Positions 1-8,982 of a stretch of 64,000 nt of DNA are shown piece after piece; position 1 is the first letter of the stretch; each line of letters opens with the position of its first letter. The notes beneath the pieces are model-generated. The model was not told the DNA's origin. It worked only from the letters and a program-made list of their open reading frames with translations, and did no database searches. Position numbers and translations under genes: made by a program. Source of the stretch: Prosthecodimorpha hirschii (GTDB lineage Bacteria > Pseudomonadota > Alphaproteobacteria > Rhizobiales > Ancalomicrobiaceae); contig NZ_LJYW01000001.1 of assembly GCF_001305515.1 (NCBI RefSeq), positions 3,618,447-3,682,446 on the forward strand. The letters run 5' to 3'.

Positions 1-707
1 CCGAAGCGGCGATCCGGGCCGGCGCGACGGTGGCGAGCGGCGCACCGGTGACCCGTCTCGCCCCGGCCGGCACCGGCTGGAGGCTCGCAACCCCCACCGG
101 CACGGTCACGGCCGATCATGTCGTGCTGGCCACCAACGGCTACACGGACGGGCTCTGGCCGCGGCTGAAGGCGACCGTCGCACCGGTCTTCAGCGCCATC
201 GCGGCGACCGCGCCGCTGCCGTCCGAGATCGCCGCCGCGATCCTGCCGGCGCGGCCCGTGCTCTACGAGATCTCGGCGCGCTATGCCTATTACCGGCTCG
301 ACGCCGACGGGCGCTTCCTGATGGGCGGCCGCAGCGTGCTGCGCGACAGTGCGGATCCGGCCGACTATCGCGGCCTCGTCGCCCACGCGTTGGAACTCTT
401 CCCGGCCCTCCGGGCGGCGGAGTGGCGTCAGGTCTGGAACGGGCGCGTCGCGGTCACGGCCGACCATCTGCCGCACCTGCACGAGCCGGCACCGACCCTC
501 CATATCGGCCTCGGCTACAACGGCCGCGGCGTCGCCATGGCGACCGCGATGGGCCGGATCCTCGCCGACCGCGTCGCCGGCGCCCGGCCGGAGGACCTGC
601 CGCTGCCGGTCACGCCGATCACCCCGATGCGGTTCCATCCGTTCTGGCCGATCGGCGTCAAGACCGCGCTCGCCTGGGGCCTGATGAAGGAGCGGTTCGG
701 ATTCTGA
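1..707 (+). CDS. FAD-dependent amine/amino-acid oxidase (DAO family), 3' part
   Basis: The reading frame is open to the window edge, so the N-terminal FAD-binding half is missing. What remains is the C-terminal part of a DAO-family flavoprotein: a segment like 'VVLATNGYTDGLWP' (the end of the FAD domain) is followed by a substrate-domain stretch and a closing 'GLGYNGRGVAMATAMG' that normally contacts the flavin. The pattern resembles gamma-glutamylputrescine oxidases of the PuuB type, which oxidise amines in the cytoplasm to aldehydes with H2O2 release. It converges with the LysR gene 16 bp downstream. A polyamine substrate would fit the PotABCD-like operon beyond that gene, but this is inference. 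Confidence 0.8.
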   Translation, partial: EAAIRAGATVASGAPVTRLAPAGTGWRLATPTGTVTADHVVLATNGYTDGLWPRLKATVAPVFSAIAATAPLPSEIAAAILPARPVLYEISARYAYYRLDADGRFLMGGRSVLRDSADPADYRGLVAHALELFPALRAAEWRQVWNGRVAVTADHLPHLHEPAPTLHIGLGYNGRGVAMATAMGRILADRVAGARPEDLPLPVTPITPMRFHPFWPIGVKTALAWGLMKERFGF

Positions 708-723
708 GCGGCCCTAAAGACGG

Positions 724-1602
724 TCACGCCACCATGTCGTGCGACGAGGCGGCGAACAGGTCGGCGATCCGTGCGGCCAGCGATTCGACATGGGCCGACG
801 TCTTGCCGGGGCGGAGATAGATGCCGGCGACCAGATCGGTCAGTACCGGCATCCCTGCGGTGGGGTGGGCGAGGCCGACCAGTTTCGGCGGCAGGATGTC
901 GCGCGAGAAGGCGGTGACGCCGAAGCCGGTGGTCAGCGCGGCCTCCAGCCCGGCCAGGCTCGGGCTGGTATAGACGATGTCGTAGGCGCGGCCGTCGCGC
1001 TGCAAAGCCGCCAGCATGGCCCGGCGGTAGAGACAGCCCTCCGGATAGGCGACCAGCCGCAGGACACCGTCCTCGTCGACCGCCTCGTCCGGCAGCCCGA
1101 CCCAAGACAGCGGCTGGCGCCAGGACATCCAGGCGCCCTCTGCGGCGCTGCCCTCCGACATGGCGACGATCAGGTCGAACCCACCCTCGCGGAAGGCCGC
1201 GAACAGATTGGCCGAGAGATCGCACACGACATCGAAGCCGGCGCCGTCGTTGCGGGCACGCCGGTCGGCGAGCAGCAGCGGCAGGAAATGGTCGGCATAG
1301 TCGTTCGGCAGGCCGATCTTCAGCCGCCCGCCGAGTTGCCGGCGCGACAGCTTGACCACCAGCTCGTCGTTCAGCGACAGGATGCGGCGCGCATAGTTGG
1401 CGACCAGTTGCCCGTTCTCGGTCAGAAGCGTGCCGCCGGAATCCTTCTCGAACAACGGCGCCCCGATCAGATCCTGCAGCCGCTTGATCTGCAGGCTGAT
1501 GGCCGGCTGGGACCGCCCGAGCCGCTCGCCCGCGCGGGTATAGCCCTTCAGGTCGATCACGGTCACGAAAGCCCTGAGAAGGTCGGTCGGGATGTTGCGC
1601 AT
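724..1602 (-). CDS. LysR-type transcriptional regulator
   Basis: This is a LysR-family regulator of 292 residues. The N-terminal winged helix-turn-helix is clear: 'LRAFVTVIDLKGYTRAGERL' followed by a recognition helix containing 'SQPAISLQIKRLQ'. A periplasmic-binding-like effector domain fills the rest. An upstream in-frame ATG exists at 1632, but the ATG at 1602 has a GGAG box at good spacing and matches where LysR proteins normally begin. The gene is divergent from the PotABCD-like operon starting at 2090 and is the obvious candidate to control it; a CTTA-N10-TAAG site lies between them. Confidence 0.88.
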   Translation of the reverse strand: MRNIPTDLLRAFVTVIDLKGYTRAGERLGRSQPAISLQIKRLQDLIGAPLFEKDSGGTLLTENGQLVANYARRILSLNDELVVKLSRRQLGGRLKIGLPNDYADHFLPLLLADRRARNDGAGFDVVCDLSANLFAAFREGGFDLIVAMSEGSAAEGAWMSWRQPLSWVGLPDEAVDEDGVLRLVAYPEGCLYRRAMLAALQRDGRAYDIVYTSPSLAGLEAALTTGFGVTAFSRDILPPKLVGLAHPTAGMPVLTDLVAGIYLRPGKTSAHVESLAARIADLFAASSHDMVA

Positions 1603-2089
1603 GGGCGTCTCCGGTCGTCCCGATGTCATCACGGGCCGGCGTCACGTGCAAGCCAAAGCGGCAGGCCGTGCGATGCCCGGATTCTATGCAACCGCGTCGG
1701 CGGCCGGTCCGTCCCCTTGCGGCAGGACCGCTGGGTTTCGCCGGAATCGGCCGCCCGGTTGCCCAAGCGATGTGCGCTCGGTGCCGCCCGATGAGGCCGA
1801 GTAAAACGGCGGAAATGTCCCAAAAACCGCTGAATATCGAACGCTTATCGGGAGATTTAAGATTCTCATTTCGCCGGACGCACGAGTGTCCGGCATGCTC
1901 GCGCTCAAGTCGTCGGGTCCCTCGATTGGTGGGTCTCCCGATATGATTGAGCGTGAAGGGCCGAATGGCATGCAAGATGCAATGCGTGTGGCCGTGAACG
2001 CAACCGACGACCGGACGATCCGGCCGGCCGACGCGTCTCGCCACCCCTGGGATCGAGCATCCCGCAATTCAGGATCGGGGACCTTCAGG
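1603..2089. other. Divergent spacer between LysR gene and ABC operon
   Basis: This 487 bp stretch separates two divergent genes and holds no gene I can support. The frame of the ATPase gene stays open back to an ATG at about 1886, giving a 68-residue N-terminal extension, but that extension has no resemblance to an ABC protein and there is a better start at 2090. The one regulatory-looking element is the inverted CTTA/TAAG pair at 1844-1861. The AT-richer part (about 1800-1880) is where promoters would be expected. Confidence 0.6.
1844..1861. promoter_or_regulatory. Candidate LysR operator (CTTA-N10-TAAG)
   Basis: CTTA at 1844-1847 and TAAG at 1858-1861 form an inverted pair containing the T-N11-A core known for LysR regulators. 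It lies in the spacer between the LysR gene and the operon it presumably controls. The assignment is by pattern only. Confidence 0.4.
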
Positions 2090-3184
2090 GTGAACAGGAC
2101 GGATCCCTTCGTCGAATTCTCCGGCGTCCAAAAGACCTACGACGGCGAAACGCTGGTCGTGAAGAACCTCAACCTCGAAATCGCCCGCGGCGAGTTCCTG
2201 ACACTGCTGGGGCCGTCCGGCTCGGGCAAGACGACCTCTCTGATGATGCTGGCCGGCTTCGAGGCGCCGACCCACGGCACCATCACGCTCGACGGCCGGC
2301 CGCTCAACCGGGTGCCGCCCGAAAAGCGCGACATCGGCATGGTGTTCCAGAACTATGCGCTCTTTCCGCACATGACCGTCGCCGAGAATGTCGCCTTCCC
2401 GCTCCGGGTGCGCGACGTGGCCGGGCCCGCCATCTTCGAGCGCGTCAAGCGCGCCCTCGACATGGTGCACCTGACCTCGTTCACGGCGCGGCGCCCCGGC
2501 CAGCTCTCCGGCGGCCAGCAGCAGCGCGTGGCGCTCGCCCGGGCCCTCGTCTTCGAACCGAAGCTGGTGCTGATGGACGAGCCGCTCGGCGCGCTCGACA
2601 AGCAGCTGCGCGAGCACATGCAGATGGAGATCCGCCACATCCACGAGCGGCTCGGCGTCACGGTGGTCTACGTCACCCACGACCAGTCCGAGGCCCTGAC
2701 CATGTCGGACCGGGTCGCCGTCTTCAATGAGGGCGCGATCCAGCAGGTGGCGCCGCCGGACGAGATCTACGAGCGCCCGTCCAACTCCTTCGTGGCCCAG
2801 TTCATCGGCGAGAACAACCGCATGACCGGCACGGTCGAGCAGCGCGAGGGCGGCCAATGCCGCGTCCGGCTCGACGACGGCACGGCGATCCTGGCGACCG
2901 CCGTCGAGCAGGCGACCGTAGGGGCGCGCTCGACGTTGTCGATCCGTCCCGAGCGGGTGCGCATCGATCCGGCGCCGGGCGCGGTCGCGAACCTGTTCGA
3001 CGCCACGGTCGAGGAACTGATCTTCCATGGCGACCATCTGCGGGTGCGCGTCGCCTTCGGCGGCGTCAGCGACTTCGTCGTCAAGGTCCACAATTCCGAC
3101 GACCGGCCGTCCCTCGCCGTCGGTGCGCCGGTCCGCATCGGCTGGCGCCCGGACGATTGCCGGGCGCTCGACGCCGTCGGTTGA
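2090..3184 (+). CDS. ABC transporter ATP-binding protein (PotA-like)
   Basis: This is the ATPase of a spermidine/putrescine-type (PotA) importer, working on the inner face of the cytoplasmic membrane. The Walker A motif GPSGSGKT is at residues 41-48, followed by a Q-loop ('[14 protein letters not shown]'), the signature 'LSGGQQQR', Walker B 'LVLMDEP' and an H-loop 'THDQSEA'; a C-terminal TOBE-like domain follows. I chose the GTG at 2090, preceded by a GGGGA box, because an upstream in-frame start adds unrelated sequence. It is first in an operon with a binding protein and two permeases. Confidence 0.88.
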   Translation: MNRTDPFVEFSGVQKTYDGETLVVKNLNLEIARGEFLTLLGPSGSGKTTSLMMLAGFEAPTHGTITLDGRPLNRVPPEKRDIGMVFQNYALFPHMTVAENVAFPLRVRDVAGPAIFERVKRALDMVHLTSFTARRPGQLSGGQQQRVALARALVFEPKLVLMDEPLGALDKQLREHMQMEIRHIHERLGVTVVYVTHDQSEALTMSDRVAVFNEGAIQQVAPPDEIYERPSNSFVAQFIGENNRMTGTVEQREGGQCRVRLDDGTAILATAVEQATVGARSTLSIRPERVRIDPAPGAVANLFDATVEELIFHGDHLRVRVAFGGVSDFVVKVHNSDDRPSLAVGAPVRIGWRPDDCRALDAVG

Positions 3185-3187
3185 ATC

Positions 3188-3211
3188 CGGCACGGGCGCG
3201 GGCCCGTGCCG
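3188..3211 (+). promoter_or_regulatory. Intercistronic hairpin before the binding-protein gene
   Basis: A perfect 10-bp GC-rich stem (3188-3197 with 3202-3211) closes a 4-nt loop. No U-run follows, so it is unlikely to be a full terminator. Lying between the ATPase and binding-protein genes, it may trim or stabilise the mRNA so that the binding protein is made in excess. Confidence 0.6.
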
Positions 3212-3287
3212 CTCGGGAGAATGCCGGCCTCAACCGGCTCGATATGCAGCGCGCGCCCTTCGGGGCCTTCAAAGGGGAACTGAATTC

Positions 3288-4334
3288 ATGTCCAAGACGA
3301 CCATCCGCACGGCCGCCCTGGCGTTGGCGGCGCTGACCCTCGGCGCGGGTTCGGCCCTCGCCCAGGATCTGACCATCACCTCCTGGGGCGGGGCCTATCA
3401 GAAGAGCCAGGACGAGGCCTATTTCAAGCCCTATACGGCGAAGACCAAGATCAAAATCACGCAGGAAGAATATAACGGCGAGATCTCCAAGATCCGCGCC
3501 ATGGTCGAATCCGGCAAGACCACCTGGGACGCCATCGACGTCGATGCCGCGACGGCCCAGCAGGGCTGCGACGAAGGCATCCTGCTGCCGATCGACTATT
3601 CCAAGTTCGGCGGCAAGGACAAGTTCGTGAAGGGTTCGACCTTCGAATGCGCCGTGCCGACGATCATCTATTCGACGATCTACGCCTATGACGCCGACAA
3701 GATCAAGGACGGCCCGAAGACCATCGCGGACCTGTTCGACACCAAGAAGTGGCCGGGCAAGCGGGCCCTGCAGAAGACCCCGTTCGGCAATCTCGAATTC
3801 GCCCTGATGGCCGACGGCGTTCCGGTCGACAAGGTCTACGAGGTGCTTAAGACCAAGGAGGGCGTCGATCGCGCCTTCAAGAAGCTCGACACCGTCAAGA
3901 AGGACGTCGTCTGGTGGGAGGCCGGCGCGCAGCCGCCGCAGCTGCTCGCCTCCGGCGAGGTGGTGATGGCGACCGCCTGGAACGGCCGCATCTTCGGCGC
4001 CAACAAGACCGACAAGCGCAACTTCAAGATCGTCTGGGACGGCCAGTTGCAGGATTGGGATCTCTGGGCGATCCCGAAGGGCGTGAAGAGCCTCGACGCC
4101 ACCTATGCCTTCCTGCAGTTCGCCTCCTCGCCCGAGCAGCAGGCCGAGCAGACCAAGTACATCTCCTACGGCCCGGCGCTCGCCGCCGCCACGCCGCATA
4201 TCGCGCCGGACATCCTCAAGGATCTGCCGACCGCGCCGGAAAACGCCAAGACCGCGCTCGCCAACGACCCGGTCTTCTGGGGCGACAACGGCGAGGAACT
4301 GCGCAAGCGCTTCAACACCTGGCTCGCCCAGTGA
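3288..4334 (+). CDS. ABC transporter substrate-binding protein (PotD-like)
   Basis: This 348-residue protein has a Sec signal peptide (hydrophobic stretch ending 'GAGSALAQD') and then the fold of spermidine/putrescine-type periplasmic binding proteins, starting 'LTITSWGGAYQKSQDEAYFKPY'. It would capture the substrate in the periplasm and hand it to the two permeases downstream. The ATG at 3288 follows AAAGGGGAAC, a good ribosome binding site. Hairpins flank the gene on both sides. Context (agmatinase, amine-oxidase-like protein) points to a polyamine, agmatine or another guanidino compound, but the ligand cannot be read from the sequence. Confidence 0.87.
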   Translation: MSKTTIRTAALALAALTLGAGSALAQDLTITSWGGAYQKSQDEAYFKPYTAKTKIKITQEEYNGEISKIRAMVESGKTTWDAIDVDAATAQQGCDEGILLPIDYSKFGGKDKFVKGSTFECAVPTIIYSTIYAYDADKIKDGPKTIADLFDTKKWPGKRALQKTPFGNLEFALMADGVPVDKVYEVLKTKEGVDRAFKKLDTVKKDVVWWEAGAQPPQLLASGEVVMATAWNGRIFGANKTDKRNFKIVWDGQLQDWDLWAIPKGVKSLDATYAFLQFASSPEQQAEQTKYISYGPALAAATPHIAPDILKDLPTAPENAKTALANDPVFWGDNGEELRKRFNTWLAQ

Positions 4335-4356
4335 TCGGATGACGCGCCCGAACTGA

Positions 4357-4389
4357 CGGGCCGTCCCGTGCGACGCCTTCGACGGCCCG
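4357..4389 (+). promoter_or_regulatory. Intercistronic hairpin after the binding-protein gene
   Basis: A perfect 9-bp stem (4357-4365 with 4381-4389) with a 15-nt loop lies 22 bp after the binding-protein stop codon and before the first permease gene. It could block 3' exonucleases and lift the level of the binding-protein mRNA relative to the permeases. Confidence 0.55.
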
Positions 4390-4461
4390 GACCGCCCATC
4401 GTTGCGGCCCGGGCCGGCCTCCCCATCCGCATCCCGCCCCGCCGGGCGACCGAGGACCGGA

Positions 4462-5724
4462 ATGACCGCAACGACCGCCTCCGCCCTTGCCGCCGGTCTC
4501 GGACCGGACGGCCTATCGCTGAAGGCGAGCCTCGCCCGGGCGGAGCGCCGCAGCCGGCTGGTCTCGTTCGCCCTGGTCGCGCCGCTGCTCCTGTTCATCG
4601 TCGCCAGCTTCTGCATCCCGCTCGGCTTCATGCTCTACCGGGCGATCGACAATCCGGAGGTGGCCGAGACCCTGCCGGCGACGGTCGCGGCCATGAAGGG
4701 CTGGACCCAGGGCGGGGTTCCCGACGAACCGGTCTTCGCCGCACTCGCCGCCGACCTGATCGCCGCCCAGAAGGCACGCACGACCGGCCTGGTCGGCAAG
4801 CGCGTCAACTACGAGATCCCCGGCGCCCGCTCGAAATTCCTGAAGGTCGGCCGCGAGTTGGAGCGCGCTCCGGCCGGCGGCCCGTGGAAGCCGGTCTTCG
4901 AGAAGAGCGACCCGCAATGGACCGATCCGGTCTTCTGGTCGGCCCTGAAGCGGATCGGCCAGCCGATGACCGCCTTCTACCTGCTTTCCGCCGTCGACCT
5001 GCGCCTCGACCAGACCGGAGCCCTGACCCGGCAGGTGCCCGATCAGGCGATCTTCCTCGACGTGCTGTTCCGCACGCTCTGGATCAGCCTCCTGGTGACG
5101 GTCTCGACGCTGGTGCTCGGCTATCCGATCGCCCATCTGCTGGCGAGCCTGCCGCCGCGCCACGCCAATCTCCTGATGCTCCTGGTGCTGCTGCCCTTCA
5201 CCACCTCGATCCTGGTGCGGACCACCGCCTGGGTGGTGCTCCTGCAGACCAACGGCGTGCTCAACGACGTGATGGTCTGGCTCGGTCTGCTCGATGAGCG
5301 CATCCAGCTGATCTACAATCGCTTCGGCACCGTCCTGGCGATGACCCATATCCAGCTGCCGTTCACGGTGCTGCCGATCTACAGCGTGATGAAGGGCATC
5401 TCGCCGGCCCATATGCGCGCCGCGCGTTCGCTCGGCGCCGGCCCGGTCTATGCCTTCACGCGGGTCTACATGCCGCAGACCCTGCCGGGCGTCGGCGCTG
5501 GCTGCCTGCTCACCTTCATCCTGTCGCTCGGCTACTACATCACCCCGGCGCTGGTCGGGGGACCGCTCGACCAGATGATCAGCTATTTCGTCGCGCTCTA
5601 CACCAACCGCGAGCTCAATTGGGGCCAGGCCTCGGCGCTCGGTGCCGTGCTGCTGGCGGTCACTATGGTGTTCTACGCGATCTTCAACCGCCTCGTCGGC
5701 ATCGACAAGGTCAAGCTCGGGTAG
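4462..5724 (+). CDS. ABC transporter permease (PotB-like) with a long periplasmic loop
   Basis: This is a 420-residue inner-membrane permease of the PotB class. A first membrane segment lies at about residues 30-50 and the usual five more begin near residue 195; the EAA-type loop for the ATPase is 'MRAARSLGAGPVYAFTRVYMPQTLPG'. Unusually, about 140 residues of hydrophilic sequence sit between segments 1 and 2, where most PotB proteins have a short loop. The ATG at 4462 has a GAGGA box six bases upstream. It ends 4 bp before the next permease gene. Confidence 0.87.
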   Translation: MTATTASALAAGLGPDGLSLKASLARAERRSRLVSFALVAPLLLFIVASFCIPLGFMLYRAIDNPEVAETLPATVAAMKGWTQGGVPDEPVFAALAADLIAAQKARTTGLVGKRVNYEIPGARSKFLKVGRELERAPAGGPWKPVFEKSDPQWTDPVFWSALKRIGQPMTAFYLLSAVDLRLDQTGALTRQVPDQAIFLDVLFRTLWISLLVTVSTLVLGYPIAHLLASLPPRHANLLMLLVLLPFTTSILVRTTAWVVLLQTNGVLNDVMVWLGLLDERIQLIYNRFGTVLAMTHIQLPFTVLPIYSVMKGISPAHMRAARSLGAGPVYAFTRVYMPQTLPGVGAGCLLTFILSLGYYITPALVGGPLDQMISYFVALYTNRELNWGQASALGAVLLAVTMVFYAIFNRLVGIDKVKLG

Positions 5725-5728
5725 CGTC

Positions 5729-6553
5729 ATGGCTCTTCCGTCCTATGCCTCGCGCGGCGAGCGCCTGACCCACGCCGCCTATCTCGGCTTCTGCGTCCTG
5801 GTCTTCGTCTTCCTGGTGACGCCGATCCTGGTCATCGTGCCGCTCTCCTTCTCGAGCGAGCCGTGGTTCACCTATCCGTTGCCGGGTCTGTCCCTGCGCT
5901 GGTACGAGGACTTCTTCGGCAACGAGCGCTGGGTGGTGGCGATCAAGAACAGCGCCATCGTCGGCTTCGCCTCGACGCTGCTGGCGACCACGCTCGGCAC
6001 GCTCGCCGCCCTCGGCCTGTCGCGCGGCAACCTGCCCTATCGCGGGCTGATCATGTCGATCCTGATCTCTCCGATGGTCGTGCCCGTGGTGATCACCGCG
6101 GTGGCGATGTATTTCGCCTATGCGCTGGTCGGCCTCAACAACAGCTATCTCGGCCTGATCCTCGCCCATACGGCGCTGTCGACGCCCTTCGTGGTGATCA
6201 CCGTGACGGCGACGCTGACCGGCTTCGACCGCTCCTTGACCCGCGCCGCCGCCAGCCTCGGCGCCGCGCCCTGGACAGTGTTCCGGATCGTCACCCTGCC
6301 GATCATCGCGCCGGGCGTGGTCTCCGGCGCGCTGTTCGCCTTCGTCACCTCCTGGGACGAAGTCGTCGTCGCGCTGTTCCTGGCCAGCCCCGAGCAGCGG
6401 ACGCTGCCGCGGCAGATGTTCTCAGGCATCCGCGAGCAGATCTCGCCGACCATCACCGCCGCCGCCACCTTCCTGATCGTCTTCGCCGCCCTCCTGATGA
6501 CGACGCTCGAACTGCTGCGCCGCCGCTCGGAGCGCCTCGCGCGCGGCCGCTGA
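5729..6553 (+). CDS. ABC transporter permease (PotC-like)
   Basis: This is the second permease of the operon, 274 residues, with about six membrane segments and the EAA loop 'TRAAASLGAAPWTVFRIVTLPIIAPG'. PotC-like proteins pair with a PotB-like partner to form the channel. The ATG at 5729 begins 4 bp after the first permease ends, so translation is probably coupled. Length and motifs are normal for the family. Confidence 0.88.
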   Translation: MALPSYASRGERLTHAAYLGFCVLVFVFLVTPILVIVPLSFSSEPWFTYPLPGLSLRWYEDFFGNERWVVAIKNSAIVGFASTLLATTLGTLAALGLSRGNLPYRGLIMSILISPMVVPVVITAVAMYFAYALVGLNNSYLGLILAHTALSTPFVVITVTATLTGFDRSLTRAAASLGAAPWTVFRIVTLPIIAPGVVSGALFAFVTSWDEVVVALFLASPEQRTLPRQMFSGIREQISPTITAAATFLIVFAALLMTTLELLRRRSERLARGR

Positions 6554-6577
6554 TCCCCCATCCCGGAGCCCCATCCC

Positions 6578-7543
6578 ATGAGCCACGGCTACGAAAAGGG
6601 CCGCCTCGACCTGCCCTTCGTCGGTCACTGCACCTTCGGCAAGCGCCCCATCGTCACCGACTGGGACGCCATCGACGCCGACGTGGCGGTGCTCGGCATC
6701 CCCTACGACATGGGCACCCAGTACCGGTCCGGCGCCCGCTTCGGGCCGCGCGCCATCCGCGAGGCCTCGACGCTGTTCTCCTTCGGCCATGGCGGCGCCT
6801 ACGACCACGAGGACGACGCCACCTACCTGCCGCTCGACCAGGTCCGCATCGTCGATGCCGGCGACGCCGACATCGTCCATACCGACACGGTCCGCAGCCA
6901 CGCCAATGCCGAACTGGCGGTGCGCAAGATCCTCGCCACCGGCGCCCTTCCGGTGGTGCTCGGTGGCGACCATGCCATCAACATCCCCTGCATCCGCGCC
7001 TTCTCGGAGCATGGGCCGATCCACATCCTGCAGATCGACGCCCATCTCGATTTCGTCGACGTGCGCCACGGCGTGACGGAAGGCCACGGCAACCCGATGC
7101 GTCGCGCCGCCGAGCAGGCCCATGTTGCCGGACTGACCCAGATCGGCATCCGCAACGTCTCCTCGACGGCGCGCGAGGGCTACGAGGACGCCCGGTCGCG
7201 CGGCTCGACCATCCTGTCGGTGCGCCAAGTGCGCAAGGCTGGCCGCGACGCCGTGCTGGCGACCATTCCGGCCGGCGCGCGGGTCTATGTGACCATCGAC
7301 ATCGACGGCTTCGACCCGTCGATCGCGCCCGGCACCGGCACGCCCAGCCATGGCGGCTTCCTCTATTACGAGGTGATGGAGATCCTGCAGGCGGTGGCCG
7401 GGCGTCACGCGGTGGTCGGCATCGACCTGGTCGAAGTCGCGCCCGCATACGACCCCAGCGGAATCACGGGTTTCCTCGCCGCCCAGGTGCTGCTCAACTT
7501 CCTCGGCTACATCTTCGAGGCGAAGCGCAAGGCCGGGGCCTGA
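6578..7543 (+). CDS. Agmatinase/arginase-family ureohydrolase
   Basis: This cytoplasmic enzyme of 321 residues belongs to the ureohydrolase family, which uses two Mn ions to split guanidino compounds into urea and an amine. The metal-binding motifs are intact: GGDH at residues 129-132, DAHLD at 154-158, and a late 'DIDGFDPSIAPGTGTP'. Family members act on agmatine, guanidinobutyrate, guanidinopropionate or arginine and are hard to tell apart by eye. It starts 24 bp after the second permease and is followed by a flavin oxidase, so import, urea release and amine oxidation would form a short pathway. Confidence 0.9.
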   Translation: MSHGYEKGRLDLPFVGHCTFGKRPIVTDWDAIDADVAVLGIPYDMGTQYRSGARFGPRAIREASTLFSFGHGGAYDHEDDATYLPLDQVRIVDAGDADIVHTDTVRSHANAELAVRKILATGALPVVLGGDHAINIPCIRAFSEHGPIHILQIDAHLDFVDVRHGVTEGHGNPMRRAAEQAHVAGLTQIGIRNVSSTAREGYEDARSRGSTILSVRQVRKAGRDAVLATIPAGARVYVTIDIDGFDPSIAPGTGTPSHGGFLYYEVMEILQAVAGRHAVVGIDLVEVAPAYDPSGITGFLAAQVLLNFLGYIFEAKRKAGA

Positions 7544-7595
7544 TCGGGCCTTTGACCGCGCGGCGCCTCTCAAAGCACAGGACGGACCGGACACG

Positions 7596-8924
7596 ATGGG
7601 ACCGACGATCGACGCCGCCGAGACCGACCACGCCCTGCCGCCCGAGACCGAGGTGGTCGTCGTCGGCGGCGGCATCATCGGCGCCTCGGCGGCGCTCTGG
7701 CTGGCCGAGGCCGGCATCCCGACGGTCCTCTGCGAGAAGGGCGTGCTGGCCGGCGAGCAGTCGAGCCGGAACTGGGGCTGGTGCCGCGTCACCGGCCGCG
7801 ACCCGCGCGAGGTGCCGCTGGTCGACCACGCGATCCGGCTGTGGGACGGCATGGACCGGCGCATCAACGGCGAGACCGGCTTCCGCCATTCCGGCATCTG
7901 CTATTCCTGCGAGACCGAGGCCGATGTCGCCCGCCGGGAACAGTGGCTGAACGACTGCGCGCGCCCGAACGGGCTCGACACGCGCCTGCTCTCCCGGGCC
8001 GAGATGGCCGAACTCTTCCCCGGCGGCCGTTCCTATGCGGGCGGGCTCTATTCGGCCTCGGACGGGCGGGCGGAGCCGCAGAAGGCGGTGCCGGCGATCG
8101 TCGCGTCGGCACGGCGCAAGGGCGCGATCGTGCGCGAGGGCTGCGCGGTGCGCGGCGTCGAGACCACCGCCGGCCGCGTCTCGGCCGTGGTCACCGAGCA
8201 TGGCCGCATCCGCTGCAAGACGGTGATCTATGCGGCCGGGGCTTGGACCAGCCTGCTCGCCCGCGGCGCCGGCATCCGCCTGCCGCAATTGAAGGTGCGC
8301 TCCTCGGTGCTGCGCACCGATCCGCTCGACGGTCTGCCCGAGACCGCCATGTGGGCGGGCGACTTCGCCTTCCGCAAGCGGCTCGACGGCGGCTACACCA
8401 TCGCCGACGGCCATTCCAGCGTCGCCGAGATCACCCCGGACAGCTTCCGCTTCCTGGTCGATTTCACGCCGCTCGCCCTGATGGAGTTCCGCAACTACAA
8501 GCTCCGTCTCGGCGCCCGCTTCTTCGACGAGGCGGCGACCTGGAAGCCGACGCCGCTCGATCGCAGAAGCGTCTTCGAGAGCGTCCGCATCCTCGATCCC
8601 GAGCCCGACCGGGCCGCCCTGCAGCGCGGCCTCGCCCGGCTGACGGCGGCCTTCCCGGGCTTCGCCAAGGCCCGCATCGCGCAGAGCTGGGCCGGCTTCA
8701 TCGATGCGACGCCGGATGCCGTGCCGGTCATCTCGCCCGTCGAGGCGCTGCCGGGCCTGGTCATCGCGACCGGCTTCTCCGGGCATGGCTTCGGCATCGG
8801 CCCGGCCGCCGGCCAGCTCGCCGCCGAACTCGCCACCGGCGCGCCGCCGATCGTCGATCCCGCGCCCTACCGCTTCTCCCGCTTCACCGACGGGTCGCGC
8901 GCCCGCCCCATCGGCGGCCTGTAG
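7596..8924 (+). CDS. FAD-dependent oxidoreductase (DAO family)
   Basis: A complete 442-residue DAO-family flavoprotein. The dinucleotide-binding motif 'VVVVGGGIIGASAALWLAEAG' is near residue 20 and 'SSRNWGWCR' near residue 60 occupies the place where PuuB-type oxidases have a Gly-rich loop. A closing 'ATGFSGHGFGIGPAAGQ' contacts FAD. As last gene of the transporter-agmatinase operon it may oxidise the amine released by the ureohydrolase. It converges with the minus-strand gene at 8983. Confidence 0.85.
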   Translation: MGPTIDAAETDHALPPETEVVVVGGGIIGASAALWLAEAGIPTVLCEKGVLAGEQSSRNWGWCRVTGRDPREVPLVDHAIRLWDGMDRRINGETGFRHSGICYSCETEADVARREQWLNDCARPNGLDTRLLSRAEMAELFPGGRSYAGGLYSASDGRAEPQKAVPAIVASARRKGAIVREGCAVRGVETTAGRVSAVVTEHGRIRCKTVIYAAGAWTSLLARGAGIRLPQLKVRSSVLRTDPLDGLPETAMWAGDFAFRKRLDGGYTIADGHSSVAEITPDSFRFLVDFTPLALMEFRNYKLRLGARFFDEAATWKPTPLDRRSVFESVRILDPEPDRAALQRGLARLTAAFPGFAKARIAQSWAGFIDATPDAVPVISPVEALPGLVIATGFSGHGFGIGPAAGQLAAELATGAPPIVDPAPYRFSRFTDGSRARPIGGL

Positions 8925-8982
8925 CCACTGGGCGGATCGTAGCCGCGCCCGCCGGTTCGGCGCGGGACGGTTCCGGCGGCGG

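Noticed and set aside
1886-2089. N-terminal extension of the first ABC ATPase
   Set aside because: The extra 68 residues resemble no ABC protein and the GTG at 2090 has a ribosome site and the right position.
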